From Paraburkholderia diazotrophica (GTDB lineage Bacteria; Pseudomonadota; Gammaproteobacteria; Burkholderiales; Burkholderiaceae): a stretch of DNA of 64,000 nt. The stretch lies in NCBI RefSeq assembly GCF_900108945.1, contig NZ_FNYE01000019.1:62001-126000 (forward strand), written 5' to 3'. Of this stretch, positions 9,318-17,385 are shown piece after piece; position 1 is the first letter of the stretch, and every line of letters starts with the position of its first letter. The notes below the pieces were generated by a model. The model was not told the origin of the DNA and did not search any database. It saw nothing but the letters and a program-made list of their open reading frames with translations. The translations under genes and the position numbers were made by a program.

Positions 9318-10760
9318 TCATGTCGTCTTCTGTCGTCGAACGACGAGATAGGCGAGATGTACGGGCGGCTTCCTATCGGCGCCATTGACTGCTGCGGGCA
9401 CGCGAAAACGGATGCTCAACGTCCCGTTATCCGATGTCAGCGTGGCGTCTTCATGCGGTGCAACGGCGCCCGTCACGGCATCGATGAAAAGCACCTCTGC
9501 GCCGTCCAGTGACGACTGCTCGACGCCTGCCGCTTCGACGGTGCGCCAGCCCGGTGCGGCGCTCACCTGAATGACAATGTCGCTGTCCGAAAGCAAAGCC
9601 GAACCTTTGGCTTCGGGCCCGAAACGAAGCGGCTTTGAAAACGGCGCAAGCAAGCCGGGAACCGTCTTGTTCAGAACAACCAGGCTGCGCCCTGAAGGGT
9701 TGTACGTGCGGGGCGGCCCGCGATGCGTCAGCCGGTACGGCTCGAAGCCGTCCCAGTGGTAGATCATCGTCACGTACTTGTCAGGGTCGTCCCAGTTGCG
9801 ATCCAGCGCCCACACCGCAAACTGGAAGAAATAACGCGGCAGGTAATGCGGATCTTCCATGTACCTGTCGCCGATTTCGGTTTGCCACAGCCCGCGAGCC
9901 GGACCCTGCTTCACATAGCGCTGATACAGACCGTCGAGATCGCCGACGGACAAATAATGAGTGTCGAGATAGTCGACCCAATCGATCATCCGTTCATTCG
10001 AGCGCGCGCTCTTGTATTCGAGCCATTTGACGTACGTATCCACTCCACCCTGATCGGGCCATCCGCCGTAGACGATGTACGCGCCGTACTTGCGGACAAT
10101 GCGTGCCGCCGGCAAGTGAATCTTGTCGACGTAGTCCTGCATCGCGCGTTCGTATGGCCCCGAGCGCTTTTCGTCGCGATCGAATTTGGGTCCATGCCAG
10201 AACGTCGCCTGAGGCAGCCCGCCCGACAAGCGACCGGCAGCCTCGTTCCAGATCTGGAAATGGCGCACGTTATAAGGCGCCTTCGAGTACTTGCTGACGA
10301 CGGCTTCCACATATCGTTGCCACGCGTCGACATTGACGGGCGCCGACTTCGAATCGCCAGGTACGCTTGCATTCCACTTCGGCGTATAGCCGAGAAACAG
10401 CAGCGACCTGATTCCATTCGCGTTGTTGCGCAAGATGGCCGACGGCAAATCGCTGTCGTACGCGTTGCCCGTGCCGTTGACCCGCATTGCCTGTTTTGCG
10501 GAATCGGGCTGTCCGGGGCCCACTGAACCGCGGCCCCAACTGATGCCCATCGCGCGCCACATGCTGATGTCGGCGTCCGATCCCGGCCAACCGTTCGTTC
10601 CGATCATGTCGGTCATCCTGCGAGCCTCACGTTGCTTGCCCGCTGCGTCCGCCGCGAATGCAACCGGCGTCGTGCGCATGCCCGGCAGGCCCACGCACGC
10701 GAGTGCAGCAAGCGTCTTGAGCGCGCGTCGTCTACCCTGTCGGCTTCTGTTCCGATACAT
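9318..10760 (-). CDS. Tat-exported glycoside hydrolase (clan GH-A, GH39-like) in the exopolysaccharide operon
   Basis: This exported enzyme of 480 residues could trim, release or edit the polysaccharide. The N-terminus carries GRRRALKTLAAL followed by a hydrophobic stretch and AFAADA, a twin-arginine-type signal. A GH-A-like catalytic core follows, with HFQIWNEAAG giving the candidate acid/base Glu near residue 173 and GLWQTEIGDRY giving the candidate nucleophile near 295. A C-terminal beta-rich region of about 100 residues ends the protein. The ATG at 10760 follows GGGACGG and sits 27 bp past the stop of the upstream transferase. Family assignment rests on motif reading; the bond cleaved is unknown. 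Confidence 0.78.
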   Translation of the reverse strand: MYRNRSRQGRRRALKTLAALACVGLPGMRTTPVAFAADAAGKQREARRMTDMIGTNGWPGSDADISMWRAMGISWGRGSVGPGQPDSAKQAMRVNGTGNAYDSDLPSAILRNNANGIRSLLFLGYTPKWNASVPGDSKSAPVNVDAWQRYVEAVVSKYSKAPYNVRHFQIWNEAAGRLSGGLPQATFWHGPKFDRDEKRSGPYERAMQDYVDKIHLPAARIVRKYGAYIVYGGWPDQGGVDTYVKWLEYKSARSNERMIDWVDYLDTHYLSVGDLDGLYQRYVKQGPARGLWQTEIGDRYMEDPHYLPRYFFQFAVWALDRNWDDPDKYVTMIYHWDGFEPYRLTHRGPPRTYNPSGRSLVVLNKTVPGLLAPFSKPLRFGPEAKGSALLSDSDIVIQVSAAPGWRTVEAAGVEQSSLDGAEVLFIDAVTGAVAPHEDATLTSDNGTLSIRFRVPAAVNGADRKPPVHLAYLVVRRQKTT

Positions 10761-10786
10761 TGGTCCGTCCCGGCGAGTGCCGCTGA

Positions 10787-11902
10787 TCAACCCACCGTCG
10801 CCCGCGGAAACAGCTCCGACATAGGCTCGCTTTCTTTCCCATACAAGAGCTCCAGCAGCCTCTTCGCCGACCGGTCCCAACGGTACTCGCGCGCATGCGC
10901 CATGCCCTTGCTCCGATAGCGTTGGCGCAACTCACCGTGACTCATCATCAGCGAGATCTTTTCGGCGATGTCATCTGCCGACATCGCGTCGCAATACATC
11001 GCGGCATCTCCGCATGCTTCGGGTATCGACGTGCGCGACGAAGCGATCACCGGGCATCCGCAGTACATTGCTTCGAGAGGCGGCAGTCCGAATCCTTCGT
11101 ATAGCGATGGAAACACGAGGCAACCCGCGTGCTCGTAAAGCGCCTTCAATTCACCATCCGTTACGAAGCCCGCCCAGATCACCTGCTTCGACTCGGGCCT
11201 GTCGCTCACGCCTTCGCCGCTGAATACCCGTTGATTCCTGCCCCCGACGATGACGAATTTCACGTCACGCAAATGCTCCAGTTTCGCGATGGCATCGAGA
11301 ACGCGTTGCAGGTTCTTGCGCGGATCGAGACTGCCGACGATCACGCAGTACGCGTCCTCCGCAAGTTGCAGACGGCCGATGACGCCCGGGTCCGACACGA
11401 CGCGGTCCAGATGGTCTGCGCCGGGCGGGATCACGGCAATGCGCGACTCGTCGATATTCAGATGGTGGCTAATCCGGCGCTTCGAAAAAGAGGACACCGT
11501 CAGCACGAATGGGTCCAGCTTCGGCAGCATCGAAAAACAGAGCCGATACCAAAGCCGGAACTTCTTCGAGAAGCCGTCCGGCACGTCGTAGACGGCCATG
11601 TCGTGAACCATCACGACCTGCCGGCGCTTGAGAATAGGATTGGTGTTGCACAGATTGACGAGCGTCATGCGACGCGCGGCAATCGGCAACGTAATCTGTT
11701 CCCACAGCGTGCCCCGCAACCACGGAAACCGGCGCTGCCGCTTAAGGGACGCACCCGGCTCCATCGCGTTTTGCGGCACGAAGACCTCGAGTTCACTACC
11801 CGGGTTTTCGCGCATCTGCATCGCCCTGGTGAGCTCATAAGCGACCCTTTGCACACCCGTGATGGGTTGCGAGGTGAATTTTCCGTTGATCGCGAATGCC
11901 AT
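10787..11902 (-). CDS. GT4-family glycosyltransferase, second
   Basis: This is a 371-residue GT-B transferase. The N-terminus FAINGKFTSQPITGVQRVAYE is typical of mannosyl/rhamnosyl transferases that begin with a TGVQR loop. VMVHDMAVYDVP and LTVSSFSKRRI follow in the acceptor half. The donor half has CVIVGSLDPRKNLQRVLDA and FPSLYEGFGLPPLEAMYCG, containing the EX7E pair. The ATG at 11902 is preferred; the frame extends two codon groups upstream to 11920. It lies between wzc and the Tat hydrolase on the same strand, so it is part of one operon. Confidence 0.9.
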   Translation of the reverse strand: MAFAINGKFTSQPITGVQRVAYELTRAMQMRENPGSELEVFVPQNAMEPGASLKRQRRFPWLRGTLWEQITLPIAARRMTLVNLCNTNPILKRRQVVMVHDMAVYDVPDGFSKKFRLWYRLCFSMLPKLDPFVLTVSSFSKRRISHHLNIDESRIAVIPPGADHLDRVVSDPGVIGRLQLAEDAYCVIVGSLDPRKNLQRVLDAIAKLEHLRDVKFVIVGGRNQRVFSGEGVSDRPESKQVIWAGFVTDGELKALYEHAGCLVFPSLYEGFGLPPLEAMYCGCPVIASSRTSIPEACGDAAMYCDAMSADDIAEKISLMMSHGELRQRYRSKGMAHAREYRWDRSAKRLLELLYGKESEPMSELFPRATVG

Positions 11903-11968
11903 GGGGTTTCTCCGCCTCACGAAGTTGTACCGTTTGCTGTTGTCGCGTAAGCGTGGGATAGCCCGACA

Positions 11969-14320
11969 TCAACTGGCCGTCTCGACATCCCCGACATCGC
12001 TCGCGTAGTTCGTCGCGTAGCCGTAGCTGCGCGTGCTGCGGCGCACGGGTATGCCGTTGAAGACGCATCCAGCGATACGGCCGCCTGCGCGCTCAATCTT
12101 CTTGACCGTGTCGGCGATCTCTTCCTCCGACTGCATTTCCGAGCGCAGCACGAGCAACGAGCCACCCGCTTCGTTCGCGATAATCGATGCGTCGGTGACG
12201 GCGAGGAACGGCGGCGTATCGATGATCACCAGGTCGAAGTGATTGCCGAGCCGTTCGAGCAATTGCCTGAAGCGTGGGCGAGTCAGCAGTGCGGCCGGAT
12301 TCTCCGGACGCGCGCCGCACGACATGAACGTGACGCCGTCGATGCCGACTTCGCGCAGCGCATCACGCAGCGGAATGCGGTCGGACAGAACTTCCGACAG
12401 GCCGCCGCGGTTGCTCTGGCTAAAGAACGCAGCGAGGTGGCCGCGGCGCATGTCGCCGTCGATCAGCACCACACGCGAGCCCGCTTCGGCGTGCAGCGTC
12501 GCGAGGTTTGCGGCCACGAAGCTCTTGCCCGCCGACGTCGTCGGCCCCGTCACCATCACGATGTTGTTGCGGGCATTCGCGAGATCGCGGGACATCGTCG
12601 TGCGAACCGCGCGCAGCGCCTCGACAGACGGGTCATGCGGGAAACGCGCTGCGAGTACCTTGGTGCCCGAATCGCTAAACGAAGGATCGATCCTGTCGTT
12701 TGCGCCGGCACCCGGTTCGCCGCCATTGCGTTGCGGCGGTCCGTTCTTCGCGCTCACGCCAGGCAGCGGTTTTCGCGCTGCGGCGGGCAGACTCCGGTCA
12801 AGCATCGTTTGCTGATGGCTGAACAGCACTTCGCCGACAACAGGCACGCTCAGGCGACGCTCGACGTATCGCGGATCGGTCACGCCCACGAGCACGTGAC
12901 GACGCATGAAGACGAGGAAGATGCCCGAAACGAGGCCGAGCACGACGCCGCCAGGCAGCACGATCAGCGGATTCGGCTTCACGGGGCGATGCGGCCGGAT
13001 CGCCGCATCGACGATGTGCGCGCCGCCCGTCGTGCTCGCGCGACGAACGGTCAATTGCTCCGCTTTCTGCACCATGCCCATATAGATCGTCTCGGCAACC
13101 TTCTGCGCACGAATCAGATCGACGCTCTCGCGCTCCGACGCAGGCATGCCCTGGAAGCGGTTATCGAACTCAGACTTCGTCTTGTTCAACTGGGCAAGCT
13201 GGGAGTCGATGCTCTGAATCCAGCGGCTTCCCGGCGCGTACTTGTCCAGCAGCTGGGTACGCTGCAATTGCAGGCTCGCGATCTGACGATCGAGGTCCAG
13301 GCCTCCCTGCAAGTAAGTCTGCGATTCGGCCGTCGGCTGCATCGAATTGGATTTCGCGCGGAAGTCCTTGAGTGCCTGCTCCGTCTTGCGCAAATCCGCA
13401 AGCAGACGCGGCAGTTCACCCTTGATGAAGTTGAGCGTCTGCGTGTCGTTCAATTGACGGCTCGCAGCAGCCGTAGTCAGATACTGCTGGCCAAGCGCAT
13501 TGGCGACCTCGGCAGCCATCGACGCGCTCTTGTTTGCATACTCGATCTGGATGAGGCCGGAGTCCTTCACCTTGTCGGTGATCTTCACGACATCCATGAA
13601 ACGCTTGACGGCATCGACGCCATTCCACCGGATCACTTCGAAGTGCGTTCCGGGCCGCGCGGCCAGTTGATTGATCAGGACCGAGACGCCGTTGGCCGTC
13701 GCAGGCTTGCCGACTTCGCCCTTGAGCAGAAACTCGCCCGACGGACCCAGCAATTCATATGTACCGCCGTCGAGCGCAACGAGCCTGAGCTTCTCTTCCT
13801 CGAGATTCTGCGGCACGTTCAGATAGCCGACCTTCACGACCTCTCCGCCCCACGCAAACGACTTCAAGCCGAGCCATGCACCGTTAGGCTCGCCGGGCGT
13901 TGCGAACTTATCGGCGATGTCGCCCAGAACGGGGATCGTGCGCGGCTTGACCGTGACGTCGAAGCGATATCGTTCGATCACAGGATCGAGCACCGAACGG
14001 CTTTGCATCACACCCATTTCAGTGCTGGGCGACGGCGCGGGCGGCGGAAGCATCGAGTCCTGATTCTGCAGCGCGATACCGAGTGCGTTTGGCTCTGGCG
14101 GGTCGACACGCACGAGCACGTCCGCCGAATAGACGGGACTCGCGACCAATTGATAGGTAAGCGCAAGCAGGAACACGGCCGCCGTGGTTGCCAGAATCTC
14201 CCAGATATGATCGCGCATGAGGTTGAGCATCTCGCGCCCACTGAGCTGCGTGCGCTCGTTATTGACGGGAGCGGGGGGAGCAGGAAGCGAGTTGTAGGGG
14301 TAGTAATCCACCTGAATCAT
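11969..14320 (-). CDS. wzc: Wzc-type polysaccharide co-polymerase / BY-kinase
   Basis: This inner-membrane protein of about 783 residues controls chain length and export and autophosphorylates on tyrosine. The Wzz-like domain starts after the first helix (WEILATTAAVFLLALTYQLV, about residues 45-65). A coiled-coil periplasmic section precedes the second helix (LIVLPGGVVLGLVSGIFLVF). The cytoplasmic kinase has Walker A TGPTTSAGKSF near 592, Walker A' VVLIDGDMRRG near 617 and Walker B LVIIDTPPF near 697. The tail STRSYGYATNYASDVGD holds only three closely spaced tyrosines. A Pro/Gly-rich linker of about 60 residues joins membrane and kinase parts. It is the first gene of the minus-strand operon. 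Its usual partners Wza and Wzb are not in the window. Confidence 0.93.
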   Translation of the reverse strand: MIQVDYYPYNSLPAPPAPVNNERTQLSGREMLNLMRDHIWEILATTAAVFLLALTYQLVASPVYSADVLVRVDPPEPNALGIALQNQDSMLPPPAPSPSTEMGVMQSRSVLDPVIERYRFDVTVKPRTIPVLGDIADKFATPGEPNGAWLGLKSFAWGGEVVKVGYLNVPQNLEEEKLRLVALDGGTYELLGPSGEFLLKGEVGKPATANGVSVLINQLAARPGTHFEVIRWNGVDAVKRFMDVVKITDKVKDSGLIQIEYANKSASMAAEVANALGQQYLTTAAASRQLNDTQTLNFIKGELPRLLADLRKTEQALKDFRAKSNSMQPTAESQTYLQGGLDLDRQIASLQLQRTQLLDKYAPGSRWIQSIDSQLAQLNKTKSEFDNRFQGMPASERESVDLIRAQKVAETIYMGMVQKAEQLTVRRASTTGGAHIVDAAIRPHRPVKPNPLIVLPGGVVLGLVSGIFLVFMRRHVLVGVTDPRYVERRLSVPVVGEVLFSHQQTMLDRSLPAAARKPLPGVSAKNGPPQRNGGEPGAGANDRIDPSFSDSGTKVLAARFPHDPSVEALRAVRTTMSRDLANARNNIVMVTGPTTSAGKSFVAANLATLHAEAGSRVVLIDGDMRRGHLAAFFSQSNRGGLSEVLSDRIPLRDALREVGIDGVTFMSCGARPENPAALLTRPRFRQLLERLGNHFDLVIIDTPPFLAVTDASIIANEAGGSLLVLRSEMQSEEEIADTVKKIERAGGRIAGCVFNGIPVRRSTRSYGYATNYASDVGDVETAS

Positions 14321-15289
14321 CCTTTCATGTACGTTTCCCTGGAGCACTCTGCGATACGCAGAAGTGCAGCACCGGATCGCGAACTGAAGCTGCTGTTGCC
14401 GCTAGTTGACGCGGATTCGGCGCGTCGGAATGCCACTCAGCCGGGCGAAGCCGGCAGGACATGCGAACGCCCTTTCGGCGTCGGCACTCAGTCTCTCTGA
14501 CTAGCTAGTGCCGTGCCGGAATCTCCGGACGAGAAGATCAACATGCGTGCATTCCATTCATGCGTTTCCTCCTCTGGAGCAAAGCGGTTGCCAAATATGT
14601 AGACGCATCTCTATGACGTCAGTGCGCCAATAGAGATGTACTGTCCAATACGGTGATTGCGTACTTTTATCCCACGACCGAAGGAAACATCAGCACGCGG
14701 GGTCACTGCATTTGCGCGCTTTCGGCGTAAGCGATTTCCTGATGAAGACCTGCAAGCAACATTCCAATAAATCGCGGAACGGGCAATGGCCTCTTCAGGC
14801 AGTTGCAGCGAAGCATAGACGGGCAGAATCCGGATTTGAACGACTTCGGCTCAAATTCGGGTACAAATGGCCGATAACGTGGAGCGTGTAACGGGGTTTA
14901 CCAGGGAAAGAAAGAGTTGTGCCGATCTGAAATTGGTGTAACAGATTGATACGATCAGGCCGAAATCGGGTAACAGAAGTTTAGTGACAGGACCTCAAAT
15001 CGATATTTGGGGAATGAAACCGGATATGTCTTTCTGACGCTTGTCCAGCAAGGCTCACGGGCAATTGAACCCGCTTTTCTTTCATAAATGTCAGATAATT
15101 TTTACGCGAAATAATTTCCTCGCCCGGAAAAATGGACGATAAACATAAAGCCGATAAGCGGTAATAATTTCCATTTTCGGACAATTTCGCCACATCGTTC
15201 GCACAAATCGGACAGCTATTCAATCGATCTATTCACTACGGTATTCTGGGCCGCATCGAAGTATTTCGCATTAATTTGGAGAGCTAAAC
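14321..15289. promoter_or_regulatory. AT-richer control region between wzc and the AraC-type regulator
   Basis: This ~970-bp region lies between the divergent wzc operon and regulator gene and is visibly richer in A/T than the flanks. I see no gene in it. Two small inverted repeats stand out: ATTTGA (14834-14839) with TCAAAT (14851-14856), and CAAAT (14996-15000) with ATTTG (15005-15009). The motif CAAAT/ATTTG thus recurs and could be a regulator half-site. Its size suggests a heavily regulated promoter for the polysaccharide operon. Exact promoter boxes cannot be assigned. Confidence 0.55.
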
Positions 15290-16324
15290 GTGAATGGGTT
15301 TGCTCGATCGCATCCGTGGCACACTGACGAACGACAGGTTGATTCAAGGCTTGAGAGGCACATTGGCGTGCTCATCTCGCACCACTGCTCAATGGCAGCC
15401 GTAGGCGCCATTGGAGACGCTTTTCGCCTCGCCAACGAGTTCGACCGCGGTAACGGCGAACATCTTCCTTATCGGTTCACCGTGCTGTCGGAGTCCGGCG
15501 GCTTTGTTACGGGCGGGTCCTGCTTCTCGATCTGGACGCAGAAGCTCGATCAATACCGGCTTGCGGACTTTCACGCACTCTTTGTCGCTCGCGGTTCTGA
15601 TGTCGCGGCATTAAATAACGAGGCACTCGTTTCGTGGCTGTCGCGTCAAGGCTCAAACGTGCCGACCGGCATGCAGCCGAAGCTTGAAGCGTTTACGCCC
15701 CCGGCTCAGTCATCCGTGCCCGTATTCGTCCTGGACGATGGCATGTCCGAAACGCGTCCCGCCGGCCCGACGCCGTCGGAGATGGCGCTCTTGCAGATTG
15801 AACGGGACCTGAACGCGGAGATCGCCCGCAGGGTCGCTCGCGCGTTGCAGACAAACGTGCCCGAGCGGGTACGGCCTGACGCTGACGATCTGAACATTGC
15901 GACGACAACGGAAAAGATCCGGGAGTCGGCACGCTGGATTCGCGAAAACTACAGCAAGCCTATTTCCGTGGGCCTTGCGGCCGAGTCCGCCGCGATGAGC
16001 AAGCGGAACTATCAGCGCCGGTTCAAGAGCGAGTTCGGCATGACTCCACTGGAATATTTGCTGCGCACGCGCTTTGAAGTCGTTTGTTCGATGTTGATCG
16101 AAACTGACCTTCCCATTGACAAGATCGCCCGGCGTTGTGGAATGGGCGACGGCAATCGGCTGGGAAGAATATTCAAGCTGCGGTACGGAGTATCGCCAAC
16201 CCATTTCCGGGCGCTGCGCCATCTTCCCGCCGAGGAACGTGCGCAAGCGCCAGCAGCAGCATCGACGGCCAGCGTGGTCACGCATGCCGCAGCAGTTGCG
16301 CCGACGGCAAAGCTGATCTACTGA
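15290..16324 (+). CDS. GlxA-like AraC-family transcriptional regulator
   Basis: This is a 344-residue DNA-binding regulator. Residues ~25-160 form a DJ-1/PfpI-like (GlxA-type) domain beginning IGVLISHHCSMAAVGAIGDA; the nucleophile-elbow Cys expected of an active amidotransferase is not evident, so it is probably a sensor. Residues ~205-315 hold two helix-turn-helix units (VGLAAESAAMSKRNYQRRFK and IDKIARRCGMGDGNRLGRIF). The start is GTG at 15290 behind GGAGAG. It faces the wzc operon across the control region and is a likely regulator of the polysaccharide genes, by position only. The TupA-like gene follows after 25 bp. Confidence 0.88.
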   Translation: MNGFARSHPWHTDERQVDSRLERHIGVLISHHCSMAAVGAIGDAFRLANEFDRGNGEHLPYRFTVLSESGGFVTGGSCFSIWTQKLDQYRLADFHALFVARGSDVAALNNEALVSWLSRQGSNVPTGMQPKLEAFTPPAQSSVPVFVLDDGMSETRPAGPTPSEMALLQIERDLNAEIARRVARALQTNVPERVRPDADDLNIATTTEKIRESARWIRENYSKPISVGLAAESAAMSKRNYQRRFKSEFGMTPLEYLLRTRFEVVCSMLIETDLPIDKIARRCGMGDGNRLGRIFKLRYGVSPTHFRALRHLPAEERAQAPAAASTASVVTHAAAVAPTAKLIY

Positions 16325-16349
16325 CCGGACGCAACGGGGAGCGCAAAGA

Positions 16350-17321
16350 ATGCCAACAATTGAAGGTGTGCGGTCGAGCGACGCAATGAGTGCGTCGCAA
16401 GACACGAAGCAGGAAGGGGCTCACGGTGGATCGAATGAGCTTCCATCCACGTTCAGAAGAATGAAAGAGGCCGCCAAACAGGTGTTACCTGACGCGCTCT
16501 TTTTGAGTCTGCTGCACAAGAAGTGTATCGGCCGATATCCGAAGCTCATTCACCCTACCACGTTCAATGAGCAGATTCTCCAACGCAACCTCCATCCAGA
16601 CCCGCGCTATGTGCCTCTGACCGACAAGATTGCGGTTCGCGAGTACGTCGAAAAGAAGCTCGGACGGGAACATCTCGTTCCGCTGATCGCGGCACCCGAG
16701 ATATTCACGCGCGAGGTCTTCGACAGACTGCCGTCTTCTTTCGTCATGAAAGCGAATCACGGCAGTACCTTTGTCGAGATAGTCAGGGATAAATCGACGA
16801 CTTCGTTCGAGAAGCTAAAAGAATTGGCCGATCGCTGGTTGTCGACGTCGTTCTATCGCGTTGCTCGCGAGCGACACTATCAGAGCATCGAGCCGCGCAT
16901 CTTTTTTGAAAAGCTGCTGCTCGACAAGCAGGGGCAGATTCCAGCCGATTTCAAGCTGCATTGCTTCGGTGGACGAACGGGACGCCCGATCATGTACACC
17001 TTGCTGATCTCGGACCGCTTCGGGAACGACACGCACGGCGATGTGTTCGACGAAAACTGGAACGTCATGGATGTGATGATCGGACCGTACACTCGCAGCC
17101 CCGTGCCTCCTCCGCGGCCTAAACATTTCGACGCGGTATTGCAAGCGGCGACGCGACTATGCGAAGACTTCGACTATGTGCGTGTCGATCTCTATGCACC
17201 CGATGACGAAGTGTATTTCGGTGAATTGACCTTCACACCCGGCGCGGGCGTATTGCCTTTCACGCCGGACCACATCGACTATGAATGGGGAAAGCTTTTG
17301 AACAGACGACGCGGTCTGTGA
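16350..17321 (+). CDS. TupA-like ATP-grasp protein, probable polysaccharide modification
   Basis: This cytoplasmic protein of 323 residues matches the TupA-like ATP-grasp family, which is found in polysaccharide and teichuronopeptide loci. Family features are HKKCIGRYPKLIHPTTFNEQ near residue 52, LTDKIAVREYV, FVMKANHGS, the ATP-grasp segment EPRIFFEKLL, ADFKLHCFGG and the closing DFDYVRVDLY and FGELTFTPGAG. The known relative TupA ligates amino acids to a sugar acid, so an amide-type decoration of the polymer is possible; this is inference. It follows the regulator by 25 bp with GGGGAG upstream. It is convergent with the lipoprotein hydrolase gene. Confidence 0.82.
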   Translation: MPTIEGVRSSDAMSASQDTKQEGAHGGSNELPSTFRRMKEAAKQVLPDALFLSLLHKKCIGRYPKLIHPTTFNEQILQRNLHPDPRYVPLTDKIAVREYVEKKLGREHLVPLIAAPEIFTREVFDRLPSSFVMKANHGSTFVEIVRDKSTTSFEKLKELADRWLSTSFYRVARERHYQSIEPRIFFEKLLLDKQGQIPADFKLHCFGGRTGRPIMYTLLISDRFGNDTHGDVFDENWNVMDVMIGPYTRSPVPPPRPKHFDAVLQAATRLCEDFDYVRVDLYAPDDEVYFGELTFTPGAGVLPFTPDHIDYEWGKLLNRRRGL

Positions 17322-17324
17322 AAC

Positions 17325-17363
17325 CGCCTCTCGGCCGCTCGACGAGCGAGCGAGGGAGAGGCG
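17325..17363. terminator. Stem-loop between convergent genes
   Basis: CGCCTCTC (17325-17332) pairs with GAGAGGCG (17356-17363), and the loop contains a further small hairpin (GCTCG/CGAGC). It sits between the ends of the TupA-like gene and the lipoprotein hydrolase gene. There is no clear T-run on either side, so it may be a weak or factor-assisted terminator. Confidence 0.45.
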
Positions 17364-17385
17364 ATTCATAACGGCCCGTGCAGAA

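Noticed and set aside
12239..14500. 753-residue open frame antisense to wzc
   Set aside because: It mirrors a well-supported gene; the composition (Arg/His/Ala-rich, no motif) is typical of shadow frames in high-GC DNA.
15693..16405. Minus-strand frames opposite the GlxA-like regulator
   Set aside because: No ribosome binding site or motif; regulator frame is clearly real.
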